From: Anaerolineaceae bacterium
Lineage (GTDB): Bacteria > Chloroflexota > Anaerolineae > Anaerolineales > Anaerolineaceae
NCBI GenBank assembly: GCA_002702705.1
Contig: PABH01000038.1
Span: forward strand, 1-64,000
Reading direction: 5' to 3'
DNA length: 64,000 nt
The notes beneath the pieces are model-generated. The model saw only the letters and a list, made by a program, of their open reading frames with translations. It was not told where the DNA came from and did not search any database. The stretch's first letter is position 1, and each line of letters begins with the position of its first letter. A program made the position numbers and the translations under genes. Below, piece by piece: positions 25,639 through 35,092 of the stretch.

Positions 25639-27093
25639 TTGTTTGAACAAACCTTCAAAAACATAGACGACAGCCTTTGGAAAGACGCCGGCTGCAGCAG
25701 TGAACTCGACTACATCGAACAAACCTCATGGATCCTCTTCCTCAAATATCTGGACGATCTTGAAAAAACGCGTGCACTGGAAGCGGAATTAAAATTTGAA
25801 ACCTATAACCACATTATCGCCCCCGAATTCCGCTGGGAAGCCTGGGCAGCCCCCAAAAATGGTAACGGCAAGATTGATATCAATAAAGCCCTCACCGGAG
25901 ATGATTTGATTAAGTTTGTTAATCAAGATCTTTTTCCTTATTTACAAAACTTTAAAAGAAGTGCCGATGGAGCGGATACCATCGAATATAAAATTGGTGA
26001 AATCTTCAGCGAATTAAAAAACAGGGTCCAATCTGGTTACAATCTGCGCGCAGTCATTGACCTGGTCGATGAACTCCGTTTTCAATCCCAGGCCGAAAAA
26101 CACGAGATGTCCCATCTTTACGAAGGCAAGATCAAAAACATGGGCAACGCCGGGCGCAACGGCGGTGAATATTACACCCCCCGACCCCTTATTAAAACCA
26201 TTGTGGAGGTTGTTCAGCCCCAGATTGGGGAGACCGTTTATGATGGGGCTGTCGGGTCCGCCGGATTTTTGGTGGAGGCTTTTGAATACCTCAAATCCAG
26301 TCGTCAATTAACCGTCGCGGATATGAACACCCTGCAAACCAAAACCTTTTACGGCAAAGAGAAAAAATCCCTGGCCTACATCATAGGCATTATGAACCTC
26401 ATACTGCACGGGATCGAAGCCCCCAACATCCTTCATACCAACACCCTTTCTGAAAATATCGCTGATATCCAGGAAAAAGACCGCTACGATGTGGTGCTTG
26501 CCAATCCCCCCTTTGGTGGGAAAGAACGGGCTGAAGTGCAGGAGAATTTTCCCATCCGTACCGGGGAAACCGCTTTTTTGTTTTTACAGCATTTTATCAA
26601 AATTCTCAAAGCTGGCGGACGGGCCGGTGTAGTCATTAAAAATACTTTTTTATCCAATACCGATAACGCCGCCATCAGCCTGCGGAAAATGCTGCTTGAA
26701 TCGTGTAACCTGCATACCGTTCTTGATCTCCCCGGAGGTACCTTCACCGGCGCCGGTGTGAAGACCGTTGTCCTCTTTTTTGAGAAAGGCGCTCCCACCA
26801 AAAAAGTATGGTTTTACCAGCTTAATCTCGACCGTAACCTCGGCAAAACCAACCCGCTCAACGAAGCGGACCTTGCCGAATTTTTGTCACTCCAAAAAAC
26901 GAAGGCCGATTCCGATAATTCCTGGTCTATTAACATCGCAGATATAAACCCGGAAACCTTAGATCTATCGGCTAAAAATCCCAATAGGAATGATGAGGTT
27001 GTTTTGCGAGATCCCTTGGAGATTTTGGATGAGATACAATTATTGGATGAGGAAACGAATGAGATTCTATCTTCAATTAAGGGTTTATTATGA
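25639..27093 (+). CDS. hsdM: Type I restriction-modification DNA methyltransferase HsdM
   Basis: A 484-residue N6-adenine methyltransferase with a TTG start (GGAG nine bases upstream). It has the helical HsdM_N region, then GEYYTPRPLI, the SAM-binding motif as DGAVGSAGFLVEA (a known variant of DPAcGSGGFL) and the catalytic NPPFGG at about residue 290. It forms a trimer with HsdS to methylate one strand of a bipartite target. The end overlaps hsdS by 4 bases. Its codon use looks richer in G+C than nearby genes, which hints at horizontal transfer. Confidence 0.95.
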   Translation: MFEQTFKNIDDSLWKDAGCSSELDYIEQTSWILFLKYLDDLEKTRALEAELKFETYNHIIAPEFRWEAWAAPKNGNGKIDINKALTGDDLIKFVNQDLFPYLQNFKRSADGADTIEYKIGEIFSELKNRVQSGYNLRAVIDLVDELRFQSQAEKHEMSHLYEGKIKNMGNAGRNGGEYYTPRPLIKTIVEVVQPQIGETVYDGAVGSAGFLVEAFEYLKSSRQLTVADMNTLQTKTFYGKEKKSLAYIIGIMNLILHGIEAPNILHTNTLSENIADIQEKDRYDVVLANPPFGGKERAEVQENFPIRTGETAFLFLQHFIKILKAGGRAGVVIKNTFLSNTDNAAISLRKMLLESCNLHTVLDLPGGTFTGAGVKTVVLFFEKGAPTKKVWFYQLNLDRNLGKTNPLNEADLAEFLSLQKTKADSDNSWSINIADINPETLDLSAKNPNRNDEVVLRDPLEILDEIQLLDEETNEILSSIKGLL

Positions 27094-28286
27094 AGAAAGA
27101 GTGGTCTTATAAAAAACTGAATAAAGTTTGTAAAGTAGAACGAGGAAGTTCTCCAAGACCAATCAAAGAATACTTGACGACAGATTCTTCTGGGGTTAAT
27201 TGGATTAAAATTGGAGATACAAAAAATGTTGATAAATATATTTTTTCAACTAAGGAAAAAATCACTATTGAAGGTGCAAAAAAATCACGTTATGTAAAAG
27301 AAGGTGATTTTATATTATCCAATTCTATGTCTTTTGGAAAACCTTATATCATGAAAACTGATGGTTTTATACATGATGGATGGTTTGTTTTACGTCTAAA
27401 TGAGAATATAAATTCGGAATTTTTTTGGTATTTATTATCCTCACCAGTAGTATCAAAACAATTTAATATGCTTGCAAGTGGTGCTATTGTAAAAAATATT
27501 AGTAGTGATTTAGTAAAAAAAGTTGTTCTTCCAATCCCCCCCATCCCTGAACAGCAGCGCATCGTCGAAATCCTTGATCAGGCCTTCGCCGCCATTGACC
27601 AGGCCATCGCCAACACCGAGAAAAATTTACAGAATGCCCAGGAGTTGTTTGATTCTTACTTAAACTCTGTATTTATTGATCCTCCAGAATATTGGAAGTC
27701 TTGTGAATTAAATGACCATGTGAAATTTATTGATTATCGCGGACATACCCCCAATAAAATAGAAACCGGAATGAGATTAATAACAGCAAAAAACGTAAAA
27801 CTTGGGTATTTGAAAAATGAACCAGAAGAATTTGTTGATCCAAACATTTATGATTCCTGGATGGTGCGAGGTATTCCAAGAAAAGGTGATGTGCTATTCA
27901 CAACAGAAGCACCTTTGGCTAATGTTGCACAATTAGATACTGATGAAAAAGTCCTGTTTGCGCAAAGAATCATAATACTTCAGCCGAATGAAAATAAACT
28001 GGATCAAACATATTTAAAGTATCTATTATTATCATCCCCAATAAGAAGGAAAATCTTTGAAAACGGGACTGGGGCTACAGTAAAAGGTATTAAGGCAAAA
28101 CTTTTAAAGAAGATCAAAATATATTTTCCGGAAGATATTTTAATTCAGAAAAAAATCGTTCAAGAATTGGATTCTATGTGGAGCAATTCACAATCTTTAC
28201 AATCCAACTATAAACAAAAACTAACCAACCTCCACGAACTGAAACAATCCATCCTCCAAAAAGCCTTTAACGGAGAACTGACTTAA
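27090..28286 (+). CDS. hsdS: Type I restriction-modification specificity subunit HsdS
   Basis: A 398-residue specificity subunit with two target-recognition domains (about residues 1-145 and 195-345). Each is followed by a conserved helical spacer: PPIPEQQRIVEILDQAFAAI near residue 150 and LHELKQSILQKAFNGEL at the C-terminus. Recognition domain DNA is strikingly AT-rich and differs from the G+C-richer spacers, a mosaic consistent with TRD exchange. The overlap with hsdM shows an operon. The target sequence cannot be inferred. Confidence 0.93.
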   Translation: MKKEWSYKKLNKVCKVERGSSPRPIKEYLTTDSSGVNWIKIGDTKNVDKYIFSTKEKITIEGAKKSRYVKEGDFILSNSMSFGKPYIMKTDGFIHDGWFVLRLNENINSEFFWYLLSSPVVSKQFNMLASGAIVKNISSDLVKKVVLPIPPIPEQQRIVEILDQAFAAIDQAIANTEKNLQNAQELFDSYLNSVFIDPPEYWKSCELNDHVKFIDYRGHTPNKIETGMRLITAKNVKLGYLKNEPEEFVDPNIYDSWMVRGIPRKGDVLFTTEAPLANVAQLDTDEKVLFAQRIIILQPNENKLDQTYLKYLLLSSPIRRKIFENGTGATVKGIKAKLLKKIKIYFPEDILIQKKIVQELDSMWSNSQSLQSNYKQKLTNLHELKQSILQKAFNGELT

Positions 28287-28296
28287 AGGGTGCCCC

Positions 28297-29190
28297 ATGA
28301 ATGAAGCTGATAACAAACAAAAAAAAGAAAAAATGAACAGCATTATCCTTTTTGAATCCAAACAAGTTCGGCGTGTTTGGAATCAGGATGATCAAAAATG
28401 GTACTTTTCCGTTCAGGATGTGTTAGCCATTCTCACGGAAAGTCGTGATGTGAAACAATATATCAAAAAAATGCGCAGCCGTGATCCGGAACTAAATGCC
28501 AACTGGGGTACATTTTGTACCCTGGTTCAAATGACAGCCGCTGATGGAAAAAATAGAAAGATTCAGGCTGCCAATGCCGAAGGATTGTTTCGAATCATTC
28601 AATCTGTACCCACACCGAAGGCCGAACCGTTTAAACGTTGGCTTGCAAAAGTGGGTTATGAACGCCTTGAAGAAATTGAAAATCCGGAATTAGCTGCTGA
28701 ACGGATGCGTTCCTTATATAAAGCAAAAGGTTATTCTCAAGATTGGATCGAAAAACGGGTGCGCGGCATAGCCGTTCGAGATGAATTAACTGAAGAATGG
28801 CAGCAGCGCGGCATTAATCAATCCAAAGAATTTGCTATCCTGACCGCAGAGATTTCAAAAGCGACCTTTGGTATGACACCCTCACAATATAAACAATTCA
28901 AGAACCTTACTAAATCGAATGAAAACTTAAGAGACCACATGACTGATCTTGAACTGATTTTCACAATGTTAGGGGAAGCATCAACGACTGAGATAGCAAG
29001 AATGAAGGACGCACAAGGGTTTGATGAAAATCGACAAGCTGCCCAAGAAGGTGGGGGTGTCGCTGGAAAGGCTCGCCGTGATCTGGAAAATAAATCAGGT
29101 TCCCGTGTATCAACGAATCAGAATTTTAAAGAAATAACGCAAAATACTCGTAAATCTTTATCAAATAAAAAAAGAAGACCAGACGAATAA
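28297..29190 (+). CDS. BRO-N/DinD-like protein inside the type I R-M operon
   Basis: A 297-residue protein with a BRO-N domain at about residues 12-110: IILFESKQVRRVWNQDDQKW, then YFSVQDVLAILTES. The rest resembles DinD (DNA-damage-inducible protein D). Such genes recur next to type I restriction genes and in phages; their role is unknown, perhaps regulation. The first codons (MNEAD) repeat the start of the next gene, hsdR, with only two differences in the first 19 bases, as if the gene had been inserted at the hsdR start. The natural start may be the Met at residue 13. Confidence 0.75.
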   Translation: MNEADNKQKKEKMNSIILFESKQVRRVWNQDDQKWYFSVQDVLAILTESRDVKQYIKKMRSRDPELNANWGTFCTLVQMTAADGKNRKIQAANAEGLFRIIQSVPTPKAEPFKRWLAKVGYERLEEIENPELAAERMRSLYKAKGYSQDWIEKRVRGIAVRDELTEEWQQRGINQSKEFAILTAEISKATFGMTPSQYKQFKNLTKSNENLRDHMTDLELIFTMLGEASTTEIARMKDAQGFDENRQAAQEGGGVAGKARRDLENKSGSRVSTNQNFKEITQNTRKSLSNKKRRPDE

Positions 29191-29225
29191 AGAAAAGTAA
29201 ACGGTTGAAGTGAAAGAGGCAGAGG

Positions 29226-31541
29226 ATGAATGAAGCCGATACCAGAGCGTTATTAATTGACCCATTGTTAAAACAAGCCGGTTGGGGTGTGGTTCCCGAA
29301 AGCCGTGTTTACCGTGAGGTACAGATCACGGCCGGGCGCATTTTGGCCGGTCATAAACGAGAAAAGCCGCTTTTTGCCGATTACATCCTCGAATACAAGG
29401 GTCAAAAACTGGCCGTCATCGAAGCCAAGTCCGATGAAAAACCTGTTGGGGAAGGGGTCGCCCAGGCCAAAAATTACGCGCTCAAATTGGACCTCATTCA
29501 TAGCTTTGCAGCGAACGGTAAAGCCATCTACCAGATTAACATGCGCACCGCCTGGGAAGGGGAGGTGACAGCATTTCCATCTCCGGAGCAGCTTTGGGAT
29601 GCTGTTTTTTCTGAGCAAAATGATTGGCGGGAAAAATTTAGCTTGGTTCCGTTTGAAAACGTTGGTGGTACCAAAGACTTGCGTTATTACCAGGAAATCG
29701 CTGTCAATCGTGCCATGGAAGCGATCGCCGCCGACAAACAGCGCATTTTATTAACCCTGGCTACCGGTACCGGTAAAACCTTCATTGCTTTCCAGATCGT
29801 TTGGAAACTTTTTCACACCCGCTGGAACCTGCAGCGGAACGGGGGGCGTCTTCCGCGCATTCTTTTCCTGGCTGACCGTAATATTTTGGCTAACCAGGCT
29901 TTTAATGCCTTCTCCGCCTTTGACCAGGATGCCCTCATTCGCATCCGCCCCGATCAGATCAAAAAAGATGGACGTGTCCCCACCAACGGCAGCATCTTTT
30001 TTACCATCTTCCAGACCTTTATGAGCGGCCCCAATGATGAGCCTTATTTTGGCGAATATCCCCGTGACTTTTTTGACTTCATCATCATTGATGAGTGCCA
30101 CCGCGGCGGTGCCAATGACGAGTCAAATTGGCGCGCCATCATGGATTATTTTTCGCCGGCTGTCCAGCTCGGTCTCACCGCCACCCCCAAACGTACGGAT
30201 AACGTGGATACCTATCAATATTTTGGTGATCCGGTTTACATTTACTCGCTCAAAGAAGGCATCAACGATGGTTACCTGACCCCCTTCCGTGTCAAACGCA
30301 TCCAGACCACCATTGATGAATATGTTTTTACCGCCGATGATTTAATTTTGGAAGGCCAAATCGAGCAGGGAAAAATTTTTAAAGAGGCCGACTTTAACCG
30401 CATCATCGAGATTAAACAGCGCGAAAAAAAGCGGGTCCAGATTTACCTTAACGAAGCCAACCAGAAAGAAAAAGCCATCGTATTTTGCGCCACTCAGGAT
30501 CACGCCCTGGCGGTGCGTGACCTGATTAACCAACTTAACACCATCAAAGACCCCTTGTACTGTACTCGGGTCACCGCCAATGACGGTGCATTGGGTGAGC
30601 AGTATCTGCGCGCATTTCAGGACAACGAAAAAAGCATTCCCACCGTCCTGACCACCTCCCAAAAACTCTCCACCGGGGTTGATGCCCGTAATATTCGTAA
30701 TATTGTCCTCTTGCGCCCGATCAACTCCATGATCGAGTTTAAACAGATTATTGGGCGCGGCACCCGGCTTTTTGAAGGCAAAGAGTATTTCACCATTTAC
30801 GATTTTGTAAACGCCTATCACCACTTCAGTGATCCCGAATGGGATGGAGAACCACTCCCTCCGGAAGAACCGGACGAGGGAAAAACACCTCGGGTAATCC
30901 GCGAAAGGGAAGGGGATTACGAAGGAGAGGATGATCCCCCGCCGCCAAGGGAGCGTATGGTAAAAATTCGTCTTTCGGATCAAAAAGAGCGCCAGATCCA
31001 GCATATGGTCGGTACCAGTTTTTGGAATGCGGATGGAAAACCGCTCTCTGCTGAAGAGTTTTTACAAAATCTGTTTGGTGCCTTACCAGCCTTTTTTAAG
31101 GACGAATCGGAACTGCGTCAAATCTGGTCCAACCCCCAAACCCGACAGGCTTTCCTCGAAAAACTTTCCAATGCCGGTTACAGCCAGGATGATCTTATCC
31201 TTTGCCAAAAATTAATCGATGCTGAAAACAGCGATCTTTTTGACGTTTTGGAATACATCGCCTATGCTGTGCAGCCCATTCCGCGGGAACAGCGGGTCGC
31301 CCAGGCCCAATCGGAAATCTTTAACACCCTTGCCGAACACGAAAAAGAATTCCTTGAATTTGTTCTAACCCAATACATCCAAACCGGAGTCGAAGAACTA
31401 TCCGTCAACAAACTCCCCGACCTCCTTACACTCAAATACTTCACCATCCAGGACGCAATCAAATTATTTGGCGGAATACCCAAAATCCAAGAACTATTCA
31501 TCGGATTCCAAAAACACTTGTATTTGCCAGTGGCGGGGTAG
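29226..31541 (+). CDS. hsdR: Type I restriction enzyme R subunit HsdR (EcoEI-like)
   Basis: A 771-residue translocase-nuclease. The N-terminal PD-(D/E)XK nuclease has ADYIL and AVIEAK at about residues 50-70. A superfamily 2 helicase follows with Walker A ATGTGKTF (about 178), DECHRGG (about 288), TATPKRTD (about 319) and the motif VI-like QIIGRGTRLFEG. The C-terminal third resembles the EcoEI_R_C domain that binds the methylase. With HsdM and HsdS it cleaves unmodified DNA after translocation. GAGGCAGAGG lies just before the ATG. Confidence 0.95.
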   Translation: MNEADTRALLIDPLLKQAGWGVVPESRVYREVQITAGRILAGHKREKPLFADYILEYKGQKLAVIEAKSDEKPVGEGVAQAKNYALKLDLIHSFAANGKAIYQINMRTAWEGEVTAFPSPEQLWDAVFSEQNDWREKFSLVPFENVGGTKDLRYYQEIAVNRAMEAIAADKQRILLTLATGTGKTFIAFQIVWKLFHTRWNLQRNGGRLPRILFLADRNILANQAFNAFSAFDQDALIRIRPDQIKKDGRVPTNGSIFFTIFQTFMSGPNDEPYFGEYPRDFFDFIIIDECHRGGANDESNWRAIMDYFSPAVQLGLTATPKRTDNVDTYQYFGDPVYIYSLKEGINDGYLTPFRVKRIQTTIDEYVFTADDLILEGQIEQGKIFKEADFNRIIEIKQREKKRVQIYLNEANQKEKAIVFCATQDHALAVRDLINQLNTIKDPLYCTRVTANDGALGEQYLRAFQDNEKSIPTVLTTSQKLSTGVDARNIRNIVLLRPINSMIEFKQIIGRGTRLFEGKEYFTIYDFVNAYHHFSDPEWDGEPLPPEEPDEGKTPRVIREREGDYEGEDDPPPPRERMVKIRLSDQKERQIQHMVGTSFWNADGKPLSAEEFLQNLFGALPAFFKDESELRQIWSNPQTRQAFLEKLSNAGYSQDDLILCQKLIDAENSDLFDVLEYIAYAVQPIPREQRVAQAQSEIFNTLAEHEKEFLEFVLTQYIQTGVEELSVNKLPDLLTLKYFTIQDAIKLFGGIPKIQELFIGFQKHLYLPVAG

Positions 31542-31556
31542 AAGGAAAAAATAAAC

Positions 31557-32381
31557 ATGGACTTACCGAAATATGATTTGACGATTTCTAAAACATATTT
31601 TAATAATGGTTTTTTTAATTTGGGAATTAAAGTAAACGATTTTATTCGTCATGATGAAGGTCCAATTGAAATTTTATTAGGTGAAACTAGCCAAACGATT
31701 GTTGCAAAAGTAAACAGATCCTCAAATACAAATAAGACACCACGCATAATGGGAGGCGAGGAACTGAAATATTGGTTTCAGGATAATTTTAAAATCGAGG
31801 ATGTGATATTGGTTGAAATAATTAATCCGCTCAAAATTCGGTTGGTGGGTAAGTCCAGTAAACAAAAAAATCTGACCCCCATTAAAAATCAACAGATTAA
31901 TGTAATTCATCCAGATATGAAAAACTCGATTACGAATAAGTTTCAACGAAAAGGCTCACGAAGTAATGCCCATGTTGGAAAAGAGTTTGAAAAAATAGCG
32001 AAGAGATTCTTTTTATCACAAGGCTTGCATTTAGATTCCAATTACAAAATAGAGATTGGGGTATCTCAAATAAAAAAAGATCATGTATTTGATTTAGGGT
32101 CAGATAATCCAAAAATTATCGTCGAATGCAAATCGCACCGCTGGACAGAAACTGATAAAATTCCGTCTGCCAAAAGAACTGTTTGGAATGAGGCTATGTT
32201 CTATTTTTTCATAACACCAAAGGAATATAGAAAAATATTTTTTGTTTTAAAACATTTTAGTCAAAAATGGAATGAAACTTTGGCAAGTCATTATGTCAGA
32301 TTGAATGCTCATCTGATTCCACACGGTGTGGAGATTTGGGAATATGATGAAGAGATTGAAACCGCTCTGAAAATATATTGA
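31557..32381 (+). CDS. Predicted PD-(D/E)XK nuclease attached to the type I R-M operon
   Basis: A 274-residue protein that starts 15 bases after hsdR. The C-terminal half has a Mrr/restriction-like nuclease pattern: GKEFEKIAKRFF, then a hydrophobic strand with D at about residue 179 and IIVECKSH at about 187-194 (ECK as the D/E-x-K). The N-terminal 100 residues (FNLGIKVNDF, PRIMGGEELKYWFQDNF, EDVILVEI) resemble a B3/EcoRII-N-type DNA-binding beta-barrel. I infer an extra nuclease or target-recognition protein of this defence island. It could also be an independent type II enzyme without a methylase. Confidence 0.6.
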   Translation: MDLPKYDLTISKTYFNNGFFNLGIKVNDFIRHDEGPIEILLGETSQTIVAKVNRSSNTNKTPRIMGGEELKYWFQDNFKIEDVILVEIINPLKIRLVGKSSKQKNLTPIKNQQINVIHPDMKNSITNKFQRKGSRSNAHVGKEFEKIAKRFFLSQGLHLDSNYKIEIGVSQIKKDHVFDLGSDNPKIIVECKSHRWTETDKIPSAKRTVWNEAMFYFFITPKEYRKIFFVLKHFSQKWNETLASHYVRLNAHLIPHGVEIWEYDEEIETALKIY

Positions 32382-32744
32382 TTTTTTATAAATTATTTGT
32401 TCAACAATTATCGATTACGGAGATTGGAAAAAAACTGCCCGACCTCGAGATTTTTGGATACAGGAAAAACCATTGACGAATCTGGCTGTTTTAAGGGTCT
32501 ACATCATTGGTGGGATTCATCTCGAGGTCTGTTCTTTCCGGGGGGTAAGAGCAAAAACCGAGATGAGAATAAGGTCGTAAAAAGCGATCTTGTTGGCAGG
32601 ATTACCCCAGTTTATTATCGCATTGCGGTTCAAAATCTCGGTTTTAGGGGATTCATCTTGATCTCGAGGTTTCCAGCCTCCTGGAAGGTTGCCTTCCAGC
32701 ATCTGTAACGTGAATTTATCGTCCCGGGGATTTAGCTCTTCGAA
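32382..32744. other. Noncoding region with interleaved inverted repeats
   Basis: A 360-base gap. ACCTCGAGAT (32442-32451) is complementary to ATCTCGAGGT at 32519-32528 and 32661-32670. AAAACCGAGAT (32554-32564) pairs with ATCTCGGTTTT (32635-32645). GGGATTCATCT recurs at 32512 and 32648. CTGGAAGG/CCTTCCAG forms a tight hairpin at 32681-32699. No gene is convincing here. Confidence 0.55.
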
Positions 32745-32778
32745 CAAAAAAAGGGGAGGCCATCATGGCCCCCCCTTT
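32745..32778 (-). terminator. Rho-independent terminator of the permease gene
   Basis: GGGGAGGCCAT and ATGGCCCCCCC form a strong stem (32753-32776). On the minus strand it is followed by seven Ts. Confidence 0.85.
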
Positions 32779-32787
32779 AAAGCGGGT

Positions 32788-34773
32788 TTATTCTTCGGGT
32801 TCATCACCGATTTCATCAATCAGTGATTCTTTTAATAGTACTTGTTCATGCACATGCGGATCGGTGTGTTCGTCAATATGGAATGGCACTTCAATGATGA
32901 TGATGTCTCGATCATCCCGCAGTTGGGCACGCAGCCGGGTTGCGGTCTGGTTATGAAGGAAGGAGGCCCATTTCTTTTCGGGGATAAACTCCGGTACCAC
33001 AACGGTGGTTAGTTGATCGGGAAACTCTTCCGTATTTACTTTTTTAATGTAATTTACCAATGGTTTTAAAATGTCGCGGAAGTCGTAATCAATCGCGACT
33101 AGTTTTGTTTCTCTGGAGATTGATTCAAAACGGTTCCAACGCTGCATAAAGCGATCCCTTTCCTCATCTGTTGTGAAGATGGTTAGGGCTCGTACATCAC
33201 CAGCAATTTTGTGGGCATACTGCAGTGCCAACATGGTGCCGCGGTGAATATCTGCTATTGGAACAATCGCGATATCGGCTACGCCGCCTATCTGATGGGT
33301 GGTGAGTCCCTGGGTGGTGAGAGCGTCAGAAACCTGTTTGTAATGCCGGTTGATGGTGTAAAACATGGTTACCAAGATTGGAATTAAGACCGCAACAATC
33401 CAGGCTCCATCCGTGAATTTGGTGATCAATAAAATCAGGAAAACGATAAAAGTAACGGTAGCTCCTAATAAGTTTACCGCTCGTTTCCAGGAGGTTCCTT
33501 TTTCGTAATGAATTTCGGTAACCAGGGTTTTTAAACTTTCGCCAGGCTGCAGGTGTTTGATGCGTCCCATCAGACGGAACATGCCGGATTGTGACAGGCT
33601 GAACCCGAGCATAACACCAAGCGCGTAAAGCGGCAGCATGGCAATTTCATCGGCTTGAAAGGCGATAATCAGTAAGGATGCAACAATTGCCAATGTTGTA
33701 ATACCGGCACTGTAAACCAGGCGGTCACCACGGATTTTTAACCAGCGCGGCAGGAAGTTATCGCGTGCCAGGAAAAACGACAGGCGGGGGAAATCTTGAA
33801 AGCCCGTGTTGGCAGCCAAAAATAAGATGGCGGCAGTGAAAAACTGTACCCAGAAGTAAATGAATCCGGTGCCGGTCGCACGGCGGGTAAGTTGGGAAAG
33901 GATACTTTCTGCTTCTTCCGGTACCAACTGGAGGTGGGTAGCCAGGAAGGAGATACCAATAAAGAGGCTCATCGCGATTAAACCCATCGCAACCATGGTT
34001 TTGGCAGCATTTTTAGATTCTGGTGCTTTGAAAGCTTTGACACCATCGCTGATGGCTTCGATGCCCGTCAGAGCAGTACAACCGCCGGCAAAAGCACGCA
34101 GCAGCACCCAGATCAAGATAAAACCCTGGCCGCTGGTATGGGCTGGTACTACGTGGGGTGTGATTTCCATTGGGGTAACACCAAAGAAACCAAAATAACG
34201 TACCAAACCGACTGCGATAACTGCCAAAACACCAACCACGAAAGCGTAGGCTGGAATAGCAAAGATGGTTCCGCTTTCACGGATACCGCGCAGATTAATC
34301 CAGGTGATCAGTAATAACACTACTAAGGCAATCAAAACCCTGTAGGGAAATGCCTCTGGAATGGCAGAGGTGACTGCCCGCACACCGGCTGAAATGGATA
34401 CGGACACAGTCAGCACGTAGTCGACCAATAAGGCAGCTGCTGCCACCAGAGAAGGCAGCTTGCCGAGATTGTCCTTGGACACCATGTATGACCCGCCGCC
34501 TTCGGGATAATGCATGATGGTTTGGATATAACTGAATACGACCAATAATACCAGACCTGCCACTGCCAGGCTGATTGGCAGAGTAATTTGTAATGCACCG
34601 CTACCTAATACGATCAACACACTCATGATCGCTTCTGTGGCATAAGCATTACTGGAGATCGGATCCGAGGCAAAAATAGCTAAACCACGGATATTATCGA
34701 GACGTTCATGGCTGTCGCGACTGGTGGGAAAAGGTTCCCCGATAAGAACTCGTTTGATATTAGAAAAACCCAT
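32788..34773 (-). CDS. kimA: KimA-like potassium importer (APC superfamily)
   Basis: A 661-residue protein with 12 predicted helices (about residues 25-480) and a soluble C-terminal domain of about 170 residues. The layout and motifs match KimA/YdaO of Bacillus: opening FSNIKRVLIGEPFPTSRDSH, LAIFASDPISSNAYATEAIM, YPEGGGSYMVSK, LTGIEAISDGVKAFKAPESK. KimA brings in K+ with protons and is shut off by cyclic di-AMP through its soluble domain. The annotation 'amino acid permease' is the alternative. I looked for a ydaO-type riboswitch upstream and saw none. Confidence 0.8.
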   Translation of the reverse strand: MGFSNIKRVLIGEPFPTSRDSHERLDNIRGLAIFASDPISSNAYATEAIMSVLIVLGSGALQITLPISLAVAGLVLLVVFSYIQTIMHYPEGGGSYMVSKDNLGKLPSLVAAAALLVDYVLTVSVSISAGVRAVTSAIPEAFPYRVLIALVVLLLITWINLRGIRESGTIFAIPAYAFVVGVLAVIAVGLVRYFGFFGVTPMEITPHVVPAHTSGQGFILIWVLLRAFAGGCTALTGIEAISDGVKAFKAPESKNAAKTMVAMGLIAMSLFIGISFLATHLQLVPEEAESILSQLTRRATGTGFIYFWVQFFTAAILFLAANTGFQDFPRLSFFLARDNFLPRWLKIRGDRLVYSAGITTLAIVASLLIIAFQADEIAMLPLYALGVMLGFSLSQSGMFRLMGRIKHLQPGESLKTLVTEIHYEKGTSWKRAVNLLGATVTFIVFLILLITKFTDGAWIVAVLIPILVTMFYTINRHYKQVSDALTTQGLTTHQIGGVADIAIVPIADIHRGTMLALQYAHKIAGDVRALTIFTTDEERDRFMQRWNRFESISRETKLVAIDYDFRDILKPLVNYIKKVNTEEFPDQLTTVVVPEFIPEKKWASFLHNQTATRLRAQLRDDRDIIIIEVPFHIDEHTDPHVHEQVLLKESLIDEIGDEPEE

Positions 34774-34897
34774 ATTTAATCCTGTATAGTAAGTAATTAA
34801 GTAAAATAAAAATAAAAACCAATAAACAAACTAAAAAATGAAAAAATTGTTAAAGCCCGATAAAATCAGGTTGTATTACCTTATTTCCATATATGAT

Positions 34898-35092
34898 TTA
34901 GATTGTTGGCGGTGGGTAAGTGCTGAAACTAGAACGCCAGGCAATTTGGCGCGATGTTTCCATTAGATAAATTTCCCCCCGATTGGCGCAATGATGTTTG
35001 CTATTTTTACAAAACAAAGGCACTTTTAATGGGGATTCATTACAAGTGATTTGTTGGTATTGGGCGAACATGTAGAGCCAAGTGTAGTTCAT
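34898..35092 (-). CDS. Possible 64-residue Cys/His protein
   Basis: An ATG with AAGGA six bases upstream and a TATTAT box further up starts a 64-residue frame. The pattern C-(10)-C-(6)-C with HH next to the third Cys (residues 17-34) could bind zinc. No family is recognised, and chance cannot be excluded. It lies upstream of the KimA-like gene on the same strand. Confidence 0.3.
   Translation of the reverse strand: MNYTWLYMFAQYQQITCNESPLKVPLFCKNSKHHCANRGEIYLMETSRQIAWRSSFSTYPPPTI

Noticed and set aside
30342-31004. 220-residue minus-strand ORF inside hsdR
   Set aside because: It is fully antisense to the conserved helicase region of hsdR and its translation shows no domain.
32397-32747. Short ORFs on both strands in the gap after the nuclease gene
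   Set aside because: They run through the inverted repeats, lack ribosome sites and show no family features.
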